A DNA stretch of 64,000 nt from Ligustrum vulgare. Its lineage: Eukaryota; Streptophyta; Magnoliopsida; Lamiales; Oleaceae. The notes below the pieces were generated by a model, which worked only from the letters and a program-made list of their open reading frames with translations, had not been told where the DNA came from and ran no database searches. Position 1 is the stretch's first letter; each line of letters starts with the position of its first letter. A program made the position numbers and the translations under genes. The DNA lies in contig OY743169.1 in NCBI GenBank assembly GCA_963555705.1, forward strand, positions 10,912,014 through 10,976,013. The letters are read 5' to 3'. Below, piece after piece: positions 23,154 through 43,345 of the stretch.

Positions 23154-24441
23154 GGATTAATTTTTAAAAATACCACTTAAGTTTTAGCGAAATTTCAAAT
23201 ATACCACTGAAGTTCAATCGTTATACAATCTACTACTCAAGTTCAAATTGATTACTCAAAATGCCATTTTGTTGATTTTCTTATCCAAAAATAGGCACAA
23301 AGAGTCCCTAATGTTTGAAAATTTTGCTAAAATGATTTTTAATAATTTATTTTGATATAAAAGTCCTTATTTTTTTATTTTTTTTTTATCTAAATTAACG
23401 AAAGTGGTCCTTTTTATTGTATAATCTAAATATCATTATGAAATAAATTAAATTAATATTTGTTTGGTATATATTTTTTTAAAAGAAATTGATTTTTGCA
23501 AAGAAAAAAATCATTTTTTTTGTTTGAATAGATCTATTCAAAAATCAAGTGAAAAGTATTTTTTTTTTTAATATAATATGTGTTTGAAAATTAAGAAAAC
23601 AAATTTTTTGTTCGAAAATGAATTTAGACGAAATGATTTTCAAAACTGCTATTACAATCAATTTTTATTTAATTTATTTCATAATAATTCATAGATAGTT
23701 TTTTGTATAATCTATGAATTATTATGAACTAAATTATATTAAGATTTGTTTGTAATAGTTTTTTCTTCTTCTTAATTTCCCCCAAATTCATTTTCGAACG
23801 CACACTTTAAATGGACCCTTAACATTTTCCTAATTTTCAATCGCACGTTATATTATAAAAAAAAATTATCTATTTTTTATTTCATTTTCAAGAGATTTAT
23901 TCAAGTACGATAATAATTTTTTCGTTCTCAAGAATTAATTTCATTAAAAATATATTATAAACAAATATTAATTTAATTTATTTCATAATAATTTTTAGAT
24001 TTTCCTAACAAATTTATATGCATATTAACCATTTGATCAATAAAATCCTAATGAAAAAAATCTAATATGCTAATTTTAGTTAATTAAATATATAAAAAAA
24101 ATTATGAACATACTCAATTGTCCTTTTGAAAATGTTATGACACAATTGTAAATTTATATTAGGAAATAAGAATATATTTGACATTTAAATAAAAAAGGAC
24201 CATTTTTGTTAATTTAGGAAAAAATTAAGGACTTTTATATAAAAATAAAATATTAAGAACCATTTTAGCAAATTTTCCAAATATTAGGGACTCTTTGTGC
24301 CTATTTTTGTATAAGAAAATCAACAAAATGACATTTTGAGTAATCAATTTGAACTTGATTAGTAGATTGTGTAACGATTGAATTTCAGTGGTATATTTGA
24401 AATTTCGCTGAAACTTAAGTGGTATTTTGTGAAATTAACCC
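23154..24441. mobile_element. Mutator-like element without transposase, long TIRs, 10-bp TSD
   Basis: The 1288-bp element is bounded by ATTTCAATTT on both sides (23144-23153 and 24442-24451). Its terminal inverted repeats are roughly 250 bp (about 23154-23420 and 24188-24441). They begin GGATTAATTT / GGGTTAATTT, followed by ATACCACTTAAGTTT. Long TIRs with target duplications of about 9-10 bp are the mark of Mutator-like elements in plants. The core is AT-rich and non-coding and holds a strong hairpin (about 23681-23732, CATAATAATTCATAGAT and its inverse). Confidence 0.85.
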
Positions 24442-24837
24442 ATTTCAATTTCAATTTTTATCTTTCTAATAGGGTTTTGAAATTATTTACTTTATATTCT
24501 TATTTAGAATATAATTAAAATAAAATTAACTTTCTTTTTATGTGAATTAATTATGGCTTCAATACAAAACTTAAGGGTGTTATTTACAAAAAAGAAAAAT
24601 ATTTAAATATAGTGCAAATTAATATTAGAAAGTAATAATAATTGCATTTAATGAAAATAAATTAAATGTTTGTTAATATTGATAAAAAAATTTAACAATT
24701 GAAGGATAAAATGTGAAATCAAAATTTCCAAATCTAGTTTGAAAGAAAAAGGAAAATTTCATTTTCTATGCAAGGGAATATAAGTGGAATCGAATTTTCT
24801 TATTATATAATTATAATTGAGAAATAATTGTCAACAA

Positions 24838-24909
24838 ATCAGAGTGGCGCAGCGGAAGCGTGGTGGGCCCATAACCCACAGGTCCCAGGATCGAAACCTG
24901 GCTCTGATA
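24838..24909 (+). tRNA. tRNA-iMet: Initiator tRNA-Met (CAT anticodon)
   Basis: A 72-nt cloverleaf. The acceptor stem ATCAGAG pairs with CTCTGAT (24902-24908), followed by discriminator A. D-arm GCGCAGCGGAAGC, anticodon stem-loop TGGGCCCATAACCCA, T-arm CAGGATCGAAACCTG. The A at position 1 and the plain ATCGAA T-loop are typical of eukaryotic initiator tRNA-Met. CCA is not encoded. A CAA motif lies just upstream (24832-24834), as in many plant tRNA genes. The first T run that could stop RNA polymerase III is about 30 bp downstream. The 3' end is the primer that plant Copia elements with a TGGTATCAGAGC site use, such as the one at 58935-58946. Confidence 0.95.
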
Positions 24910-24910
24910 T

Positions 24911-25455
24911 TAGAGTTGCTTCCATGGTGCCATATATATTTTTAGCATATGGGTCTATTTTCCCATCTTTACCATAAGCAGCAATGGTTTTCATATATGA
25001 ATTTGGAGAAAACTATAACACATCTCCAATATTATTCAGTATATTTTCGAGTGATTATACAGACAATATTTATTTTTATCTACTTTGTTCAATATATATA
25101 TATATATACAACAACAATACAAGAAATTGGAGAAACTTCAACACAATCCCCCATCAATATTGGAGTTGCTTCTATAGTGCCTATACCTTAAGGCTTAAGC
25201 GTATGGGTTTATTTTCCCATCTTCACTATAAGCAGCAATGGTTTTCATATATGAATTTTGCAAGGTAAATAAATTACTATGTAGAAGTAACTTAGATGAA
25301 TTGGAGAGAAAACTATAACATTAACACGTCTCCAATATTAGTCAGTATTTTTTCGAGTAATTTATTTTTATCTACATCCCTCAGTGTACAACAGTACAAA
25401 ATGACAAGAAGTAGGAGTAACTACAACACAATTCCTCTATCGATATTTGGAGAAC
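24911..25455. repeat. Imperfect tandem duplication next to tRNA-iMet
   Basis: Two diverged units (24911-25159 and 25160-about 25455) share, in order: GAGTTGCTTC, GGTTTATTTTCCCATCTT, AAGCAGCAATGGTTTTCAT, a CTCCAATATTA...TTTTCGAGT block, and TACAACACAATTCC or its variant. A short TA run sits only in the first unit. The open frames across it are not conserved between the units. Confidence 0.75.
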
Positions 25456-25619
25456 GGAGTTCCTAGGCGACGTTATTTCAAGCGACGCGAAAAATGTTTA
25501 TCAGCATATCATGATCTAAAATGTTGATTAATAGTTCTACTACAATACATAGCTTTGTTTCTTGTGAACCTACTCTTAATCTCATGTTCAACGCAATGAA
25601 CTAAACAAGACTCGACCAT

Positions 25620-27478
25620 TTATATTGAAGGCGTGACGGAAATCTCGAGACGTCCTGTCCATTCTTCGCCTGGCTTCAAGGTGATTGGTTTCTCAATTGC
25701 AGCACCGTCGACGCACAACATCTGCTTATACTCTTCGTCGCCGAAATCTGTAATAGCTTTGGATTTCTTCTCCCATGGATTCCAAACCACTGTTATAGAG
25801 CAATTATTTAAAGGGGGATAATTTTATTGCTTTCAAATTAAGAATTCAAGTGAATAGAGCTTACCAACATCAGGGAGTCCATCTTTCCTTATTACAAAAG
25901 TCCTCTTTTTCTCATGATCAAAAACTGCAACATCTGAAGAACTGACATAAACTCGATCCACCTACATTACCGGAAAACCTCGATAATTTTAGCAGTTAAC
26001 CGGGAAAAAAAGACGCGAAGAAGAATTTCTTACCTCGGACTCAAATGTTAAGGCGTCTCCTTGTTCCGTGAAACGCTCTCGGTTGCAAAGGTTGTCGAGA
26101 TAGTCAAGAGTCTCGATCCCTTCTACTCTTACCTCACTGTCATTACAACAGATCTAAAGCTTCACTCTGAAAGTTTCAGTACAAAGAAAACAAATGTACT
26201 CGAAATAGTAAAACTCAAAATATATATGTTGATTCATACTTGATCTGATTTCTACTATACAACTATTGAATCAAAATACTTAAATACTACTCATCATACA
26301 ATACAACGACATCGAAATCTTGTATTCAAATGTTACCAAGAACGTTATATAGAATAGTACCTGATATCTGAGACGGAAAAATATGTATGATAGGCGAAAG
26401 AGAAACTGAAAGGCTTGCAATTGACATTTCTAACGCGCGATATCAAGGAGAGATGTCCATCGACAGCCAGAGCCACCCTAAGACAGAACTCAAAACTGAA
26501 AATAAAATTTCACCAAAAGAAAGATCATCAAATTCGATATAATCCCAGTTGAGGTATTCTTTAAGGGAATTTCAAAAGTAAATCCATACCTATGAGGCCA
26601 AATCTTGAGGTCATCTTCTGATGATTTAAGGAGCAAGTCAATATGAGGTTTTCCATTGGAATCAATGGGATATGGAGGTGGAGGATTTTCATCAATGATC
26701 CACAATCTGTTCCTGGCAAATCCATGTTGCTCCAACGAACCCCGGTTCCCAAACTGAAAATAAACATCAGTCGGAAAGAGTTTAGCCACGTGTAGTTTTC
26801 AGCGCTAAACAAGTCTCGACAATACAATGCACTAGATTATTATACTTTTAATAGTGTTCTAAAAAACGCGCTTAGACGTGATTCTCGACCTTCACGCTTC
26901 GTCGTGCTTCGCTCGTGCATTGCAGGGTTTTTTCTCGCCTAGGAGGGCTTCAGTGAGACTGCTTCATCACGCTTTACGCTTTTTAGAACGCTACTATCAA
27001 GTACAGTACAATCTCTCTTACCAAACAAGCCATTGAAGTTCAATATTCTACGATTTCCGAAATGCCAGCAAATAAAACCAAACTACCTGAGGAAAGCAAA
27101 TAGGAATTCCTCCCCTCACAGCTTTTGGTGGCTTGAAAATTGCCTGAAAAATATGATTTCTTGTTCAGTTTAAGAATCCGAAATTATCCACAGCATCTGA
27201 TAGTTTACAATTTCACCTTACTACTTGTAAATAACAACTCTTCACCGGATTCAGTCTTCCACGAAAGAACCTGTCCTCCATGAAGGCTAATCTGAAAAGA
27301 CAAAATCGAAATTAATATTTTAAACCCGAAAATTTGTGCTAAATTAATTTTGAAAAAAGCATCTAACCCGAGCTGAAGCCCCGCGTGGACTCCGAAGGAG
27401 CACCTGAGAGATTCCATTCTTATCTTTTACGACTTCAACCGCTGCTCTCTGATCCCCGTCCGCCTCTGAATAATCCAT
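25620..27478 (-). CDS. Glucose-6-phosphate 1-epimerase (aldose 1-epimerase family), 8 exons
   Basis: Exons: 27478-27368, 27291-27217, 27143-27087, 26753-26590, 26495-26361, 26136-26034, 25961-25865, 25789-25620. All are GT-AG and sum to 912 nt (303 aa), the usual length for this plant family. The enzyme interconverts alpha- and beta-D-glucose 6-phosphate and is expected in the cytosol. Seen in order: ISLHGGQVLSWK, GGIPICFPQFG, QHGFARNRLW (candidate catalytic His), FAYHTYFSVSDI (second conserved His), VVVWNPWEKK and LKPGEEWTGRLEI near the C-terminus (candidate catalytic Glu). No transit peptide is obvious. The start is the ATG just before the first conserved block. All active-site blocks are intact, so it is probably functional. 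One intron carries a MITE. Confidence 0.94.
26849..26997. mobile_element. Small MITE in a glucose-6-phosphate epimerase intron
   Basis: The ends are inverted: AGTGTTCTAAAAAACGCG and CGCTTTTTAGAACGCTAC. A GC-richer core holds CACGCTTCGTCGTGCTTCG. About 150 bp. The borders may be off by a few bases, and the superfamily is unknown. Confidence 0.6.
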
Positions 27479-28171
27479 TTCAAGAACACAAATACAATGT
27501 TCGAGTTGAAGAATATTGGACAGTATTATGAAGGAAAAAAAGAAGTTAAAATCTCAACTATTGCTAGAGTGCCTATAACAAGACTTTATATATTGAGTTT
27601 CCAGTATGAAAAAGACAGTTAAAAACTCAATATTATGCAGTTGAGAATCTGAGCTTTCTATTGAGAACTTTCTTGTGACAAAACCATTTTCTTGTGAATG
27701 CATAACAAAATTGTACCTAACAGGTAATAAATTCAGCTACCTTAATTTTTCTCACCTCTAAAATCTAAAGTACAATCAAGAACCTCTCAGAATTCTTGGA
27801 CAGAAGTAGAGTAAATCAAATAATTTAGAATGTCAAGAACCAAGAATAAAAGGTTGTAAATATGCCAAATATCAACGCATTTGGCCTAATGTAAAACAGT
27901 TCCAAATAAGACATTTATGAAAATGATGACAGTTGCCGGCACAAGATGGTATCTTTTAAGAGAGACTGGTCTTTGTTTTTGCATTGAATTTGCACTTTTT
28001 TTTCCCTCTGAATATTAAAAATTGAAAGGTCAGATCTTGAAGAGGCCATTTTCAACTTATCATCATCCTTTGATCTTTAGCTTTGAGGTTGAGCTACTAT
28101 GTAGAGTATGAGGCCCCGAGGGTTTGCGAAATACGTGACTGTACAGGACTTCAACGTTATAAGGATATCAA

Positions 28172-28213
<42 letters not shown>

Positions 28214-28512
28214 GTACACTTAAAGGAAAAATTGAATATAAGGCACAAATTGTTTATACAAATCACCATTTCAAAATATCGCACAGGACACTCAAAATTT
28301 CAGGACCAACCTTGGAGCCCATAAAGCTCAAATGAGCAATTCAATCCGTCAAAACTCAAACGATTCATAGCGATTTCAAGCATTAAGGCCAAGTTAATTG
28401 TGCTAGACACCTATAGGCACATGCGACTCTGGATCAATTTCAATCTGTAAGACATTAAGACGCCGGTCTTAATTTTGTAATTGAACTTGTCAACTTTTTA
28501 TTAGAATTAGAA
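27479..28512. other. Upstream of the epimerase; no gene seen
   Basis: The part nearest 27479 should hold the epimerase promoter and 5' UTR. An uninterrupted (ATT)n microsatellite of about 14 units occupies 28171-28213. The 28108-28335 frame is only the microsatellite and its flanks. Confidence 0.5.
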
Positions 28513-28590
28513 CTAGTTTTGGTGATTGCGTTGCACGCATATTATAAATATTTTCATATCGGAGAAATTTCGAATAATGATTTCTTGTTT

Positions 28591-28801
28591 GATACTCTCC
28601 TTGTCCCATAAAGATAGACTCATTTCTATTTTTTTACTCGGATTAAGAAAACATAATTATTATATGTTGAAACTATAAATTTGCTTACATTTTATCGATT
28701 CTCTCCCTATACCATAAAAATAGACTCATTTCTATTTTTACTCGAATTAAAAAATATATAATTATTATATGTTGGAACTATAAATTTGCTTACGTTTTAT
28801 C
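28591..28801. repeat. 106-bp tandem duplication inside the Helitron
   Basis: The two units start GATACTCTCC (28591) and GATTCTCTCC (28697). They share ATAGACTCATTTCTATTTTT and TATAAATTTGCTTAC. The unit start resembles Stowaway-type MITE ends (CTCCNTNNCCCATAAA). Confidence 0.7.
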
Positions 28802-29216
28802 TAATATATCCCTACATTAAATAATAAATAGTTCATGTGTATTGATAAAAATGCATATTAAATAGGGATATATTAAAAAATTAAGACATTAATATAATCT
28901 CAATAAGGAAAGTAACTTATAATTTGGAACAAACTAAAAGGAAAATTAAAGAAAAAATTAATGAAAGATGAAATACAATGCTAATGGTACATTTTAAATG
29001 ACTAAATTTTTTACTACAGTTTAGTTATTCGAAAATAATGTAACAAAGTATTATGCGAACGCTTCACATCAATATTAAGATATTGCTATTACGACTTTAT
29101 TTGAAATGTCATAATTAACTTAACAAAAAAAAAAAAAAACACAAAACGATAAAAATAGGAACATGAGAAGGTTTTCATAAAGATGTCCAAGGTAATCTTT
29201 TGACAGGTAGCCGAAT

Positions 29217-29655
29217 AGTGCATTAAATCCAATTGTTACCCCCATAATGTTTAATTTGATGAATAATGCCTAAATTGATGAAAAATTTGGACAATTTGCC
29301 CGCATATTGTTTAAGTTGGTGAATAGTGCATCCAATTGTTGGTATTTATTATTTAATTGGATGAATAGTGCTTAAATTGATGGAAAATTTGAGCAAATTA
29401 CTCGCATAGTGTTTAATTAGATGAATAGTATTTAATTGTAATTGAAATAATGCCTAAATTGGATGAATAGTATTTAATTGCAATTTGATGAATAATGGTG
29501 CATTCAATTGTTATATGCATATAGTGTTTAATTGAATGAATAGTGCCTAAATTGGATGAATAATGTTTAATTGTAATTGGATGGATATTGTCATAAATAG
29601 TGCCTAAATTGAATGAATAATTTTTAATTTTAATTGGATGAATAGTATCAATTGA
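29217..29655. repeat. Degenerate minisatellite inside the Helitron
   Basis: About a dozen imperfect copies of words like TTGGATGAATAGTGCC and TAAATTGATGAA, irregularly spaced at about 25-45 bp. Such minisatellites are a known feature of some plant Helitrons. Confidence 0.7.
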
Positions 29656-29683
29656 GATTTTGAATCTTTTATATATAGAGAGA

Positions 29684-30950
29684 TATAAAAAATCTAAATG
29701 TCAGATCTTGCATAGATTATTATATTTCATATATACTGGGTTTTGATGTTCTATATTTGGTAACATTATTTGATTTATAAACTAATTTATTTATGATTTT
29801 GATGTAAAAAGTAATAGTTAAAACTTGGAGAAAGACAAAGTGTGATTAAAAAAATGTTTGAAAACTTGAGTAATTTATAAAATGTTTATTTTGTACGAAA
29901 CACTTTAGATGATGGCCTCAGAATGATATATACGACTACATATTATGTACACGAGTACCACTAATCAACAAAACTTGAGCTTCGCATCTAAACATGACAC
30001 CTTAATATTGGAACTAACATTCATTTTAAACTGCAAAATATAAATGTTGGTAAATGTGAACAATTTCCACATATGTTAGACATGAAGTAAATGATGAACT
30101 TATAAGGAATTGAGCTACTCCACATAATATGTTAACCTTTTCGAATACACGATTTTTTGGCCTATATTTATGTCTTAGCTACCGGTTTCTAATAATTTAA
30201 TGTCAGTTAAAATGTCGTTACCTCGATTAAGATTGGACTACTTATATACCTAACATAGATGACTACTAGTTGGTGGCTTTAAGTAAAAATCTTTCAACGA
30301 GATGATGTCAAATACGACTGTTCCAACCTTTGAAAGTACGAGTTTGATTGAAGACGATATCGGAGCTGCCACGGTTGAGAATGATTGGTGCAATTTTTCT
30401 AAAAACAAATATATACTCGTTACAATCTCAGGCCAACTCTATTGTAAATGCCACGCAGCCTTGTGTAATTTTATCTAATGAATCAAGAAATCTTTAAGAG
30501 AATTTCTAGTCAACTTTTTTCTAGTATTTAGATTAGATATTCTGAAAAATAACAAGGATTCTATTGCAATGTTTCTAGTATTTGAAGTTGGAGTGGTGTC
30601 ACTCCAAAAATTAATTTAAAATTTTGATCCAACAATGAAAATGAAATATATGACCAAAAAGAGTTATCTATAATATGATTGATTATAAAGTGTCAATGAT
30701 ACAAAATCATTCCATTACAGACCCATTTAAAATACATTACACAATAGCTAGCCTCTCTCCCCATCTACCTGAAAAACAACACATCGTGAAAACCAAGTTG
30801 TAAGCAGCGGAGCTCACCACCTCCCTACCTGAGCATTCATATTCATTTGCAAAATACTTCTCGGACCATGAGCCTATGCAACTGACTCGGGTACAAATCC
30901 GCAAAAAGCCAACCGCCATATTTCGTTTGGTAGAGACATATAATCACGAT
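29684..30950. other. 3' flank of the galactosyltransferase; no gene seen
   Basis: 29752-29911 is a family 2 MITE-like block (TTGGTAACATTATTTGATTTATAAACTAA...). The part close to 30950 should contain the 3' UTR of the minus-strand galactosyltransferase gene. A 60-aa frame at 30737-30919 lies there and has no protein-like features. Confidence 0.45.
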
Positions 30951-40172
<9,222 letters not shown>

Positions 40173-43083
40173 TTCGCATCTACGCTTTGTTGCAGAGGAT
40201 CGAATCCCAAATTCGATTGGATCAAGTGTGAATTTCTTTATTAATTTTGATTTGTTGGTTGGAATTTTCAGCTATTCATTTTAAAAATATACTGTAAAAT
40301 CCCAAATAAAGTGGGTGAAATTTGGGTGAAAAAAAAAAAAAAAAAAAAGTGAATTCCTAGGAATTGAATTTTAGGGAATTAAATTTTTGAGAATTGAAAG
40401 TTTAATATGTTTGATTGGTTTAATTTTCTACGTAGAAAAAGTGAAGAATTTTTCAACTTTTGTTGTTTGATTGAGACATTATTTTTCATGAAAAATAAAG
40501 TAAAATTTAGCTATTATAATTTTTTTTTTTATTTTTTAACAAGTTTGTACTTAGTAATAATAATGTTAATTTTTGGGAAAAAAATAAATCAATTAACAAC
40601 AATAAAAATGATCAAACTTAACAAAAATTGTATAAGATTTTCCATGAAAAATAAAACTTCCTCCCCCTTGAAAAACGAATTCATCCAAAACAAGGAAAAT
40701 ATCGGATTTCGAAACAAGTGAAAAAATGAATTACATGAAAAACTTAGGCAATCAAACAGCGCAAAGTTGAAAAATCACGTGAAAAATCATATTTTTCTAT
40801 GACGAATCAAACGCAGCCTTACTGCCTTAGAGAATTCATTAAGCGGAAATTGGAAGCAAAAGCACACTTTTGTTGGGAACTAGTTTTCTTCACGTGTTTC
40901 ACATGTTTTATTTATGCAATAAAATAATTTATACTTTTTTTTATATAATAAAATTATAAAAAGAAAATTATTAAAATTATTTAACTTTCATATTTGTGTA
41001 AAATTAAATAATATTAGTAATTTTAATTTTAATAGTGTATTAATTATTTATATGAAAATTACTCATTTACTTATATATTTATTAATCCGTGAGTAAATTT
41101 ATAATCAATATTTTTCAATTTTTCATAATTAACTATTTGTACATAAGGACATTTCATAAAACAAAATGTATATAGTAAATGAAAATTCGAGAAGGCGTTG
41201 AAAATACATGTCAACTATAAAATTAATTTTATTTATTTACTTATTTTGTTCATTTATTTATATTTAATACAATAAATTTAAATAATCAAAATATGCAAAA
41301 TATATACCACAGACTTTAACAATTAATTAACTAATTTTTATTAAAATAAAAATAAAGGCATATTGGCAAACTCATTTCATTCCAAAATAAAATGTGATCA
41401 ACATGTTTATTTAAAACGTACAAAATTAGTTTTTTTTTTTTTTTGTAATAACATGACTCTTTTCCCAATAGAAGGAAAATGAAAAGTCATGTTGTATTGG
41501 ACATTATTGAATATAAGTTAAGAATATTTTGATAGTTTGTATCTATGATTTTTTTTTTATTTGTTTCAATTTCTGTCATTGGTCGTGGTTTCACATTGTT
41601 GACTGGTTTATATAGAATTTATCTATTTTTTTATTTTTTTTTTGAGAATTTATTTTGTGAAAAATAGTATTTTTAGAAAGTGTAGTTAAATAATTGAATA
41701 AAAATTTTAAAAACTGATTTTTCAAAAAATGTGTGATTGCGAAAGAATGTTCAGAAAAATTGATTTTGAATTCCATACGGATAAGTGATAAAGTATTATG
41801 TCTTGTAGGTTAAACAACCACGCATATTTTATAAATTATGACGTATAGATGATTTTTTGGTATATAAAGTTAACGTATTTGTAATATACATTTGGTAAAA
41901 TTTAATTAAAACTAACATTTCATGTTGTTTAATTTGTTACATTAATTTAAATATAGGTTCGTGTGTATTTAATTTGTAATGTTAAAATAAATATGAAACG
42001 GAATATTTTTTTAATGTACTTAAATATCAAATATTGTATTAAAATAGTTAGTACGAATTCTAATATTACTATTCGGGTAGTAATAAATTAATTTGTGATA
42101 ATCTAGAAATTATATTTTAAGAATATATATTACATTAATTTAATATAATCATTAAAATTGAATAGTTATACAAATGGTTATTGAACTTTTTTTTAGTAAG
42201 TCATTTAAGTTATTAACTATTATAATTGTGGTCATTTGGTAAAAAAAAAAAATTGCCCATATTAGGTGACTTTTATTCAAAACCTCATTTTTTAACATCA
42301 TTTTTCAGCTAACATTTTATTAATAAAATAATTTACATATAAATTTAAAAAACATACTTTTTAACAACCCATTCTCCCAAAAATTTGTTATTACAAACTA
42401 TATTATTTGAAATGGTGAGTCTCAAACAGGGGTTTAAGTACACATTTTTCAAAAAATAACTATTATAAAACTCACTTTGTAGATAATGAAGGCTCAAATA
42501 ATGACTAAATATGTTCACAACAGAATAAAGAGAGCTCACTTCCAAAAAACATATATTTGCCCATTTTCCGCCTAAAACATATTTCTTAAAATGGTAAGTA
42601 ATATTAATTGACTATTTAATATTCATTTTGGACAAGATTTAGATTTAAAATAATCAAATTGAATGCAAATTTTTAAATCGTCGCTCTTTTCAAGTCCTAA
42701 AGTTTTCTTTTTCTGAAAAAGAAAAAAAAAAAAAAAAACTTTATCAATATCACATAAATTTTTTTTTAAAAAAAAATAGAAACTAAAAGAGGATATGAAA
42801 TAAGAGCATTCATTGATCTTTTTTCTTTTCTTTTTTATTTAATAAAACTCTGAGTGTATATCACAGTTATATCTATGTTTTAATTATTAGTCATTACACA
42901 TACTATTTAAATGTAGTTTTGTTTTGTTTTCCCATTTTAAGCTTTAAATATATTTCATAGAACGGTAAACATACGCACCGTAAAAAAAATTAAGATACAT
43001 GTAATTGTATCTTTTTTTGTAATTAATTCTTTCACTTCGTTTCTCATTTTTAATTAAATATTCATTTCATATGTTAACATATA
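40173..43083. other. Intergenic between divergent galactosyltransferase and V-ATPase E genes
   Basis: 40173-40260 is the galactosyltransferase 5' UTR and promoter side. 40340-40830 is MITE-like (GAATTCCTAGGAATTGAATT at the left, AATCAAACGCAGCC at the right). The rest is very AT-rich with long A or T runs and no credible ORF. Confidence 0.45.
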
Positions 43084-43137
43084 AATTTACTATATGCGAG
43101 TAACAAATGATCATGCATCGCATGAGTGTAACACTAG
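43084..43137 (+). mobile_element. Helitron 3' terminus upstream of V-ATPase E
   Basis: ATCATGCATCGCATGAGTGT, a short palindrome, is followed by CTAG at 43134-43137 and then T. This matches the 3' hairpin-CTAG-T layout of plant Helitrons and of the other two ends in this window. I could not place a convincing 5' end, so only the terminus is called. Confidence 0.5.
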
Positions 43138-43345
43138 TTGAACATAGGGACCTAATTTAGTTACAAGAAAAACTACTGGCGTTCTTTGCAATTATACAAA
43201 ACTTGGGGCACAATATGCAATTTCTGAGACTTTAAAATTGCAATTACATGTGTATGTTATCTGTCGCTTTCTCATTCACCAGCCAGTTTACACAGAGAAA
43301 AATCAGTTTCGATCTGCCGGACCCGCCCCGTATCCAGACTCGAAA

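Larger units (their letters stand above)
28513..29683 (-). mobile_element. Non-autonomous Helitron with both termini
   Basis: Read on the minus strand, the 5' end is TCTCTCTATATATAAAAGA (from 29683) preceded by A. The 3' end is CTAG (28516-28513) followed by T, as expected for insertion between A and T. Close to the 3' end is a short GC-rich palindrome (GCGTGCAACGC), as in plant Helitron 3' hairpins. There is no Rep/helicase coding sequence. It contains a duplicated block (28591-28801) and a degenerate minisatellite (about 29217-29655). Confidence 0.75.

Noticed and set aside
24949..25268. Overlapping 80-94-aa ORFs after the tRNA
   Set aside because: They span the duplicated repeat and a TA run, and the frame is not kept between the two units.
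28108..28335. A 75-aa ORF with a run of tyrosines
   Set aside because: The tyrosine run is just the (ATT)n microsatellite read in one frame.
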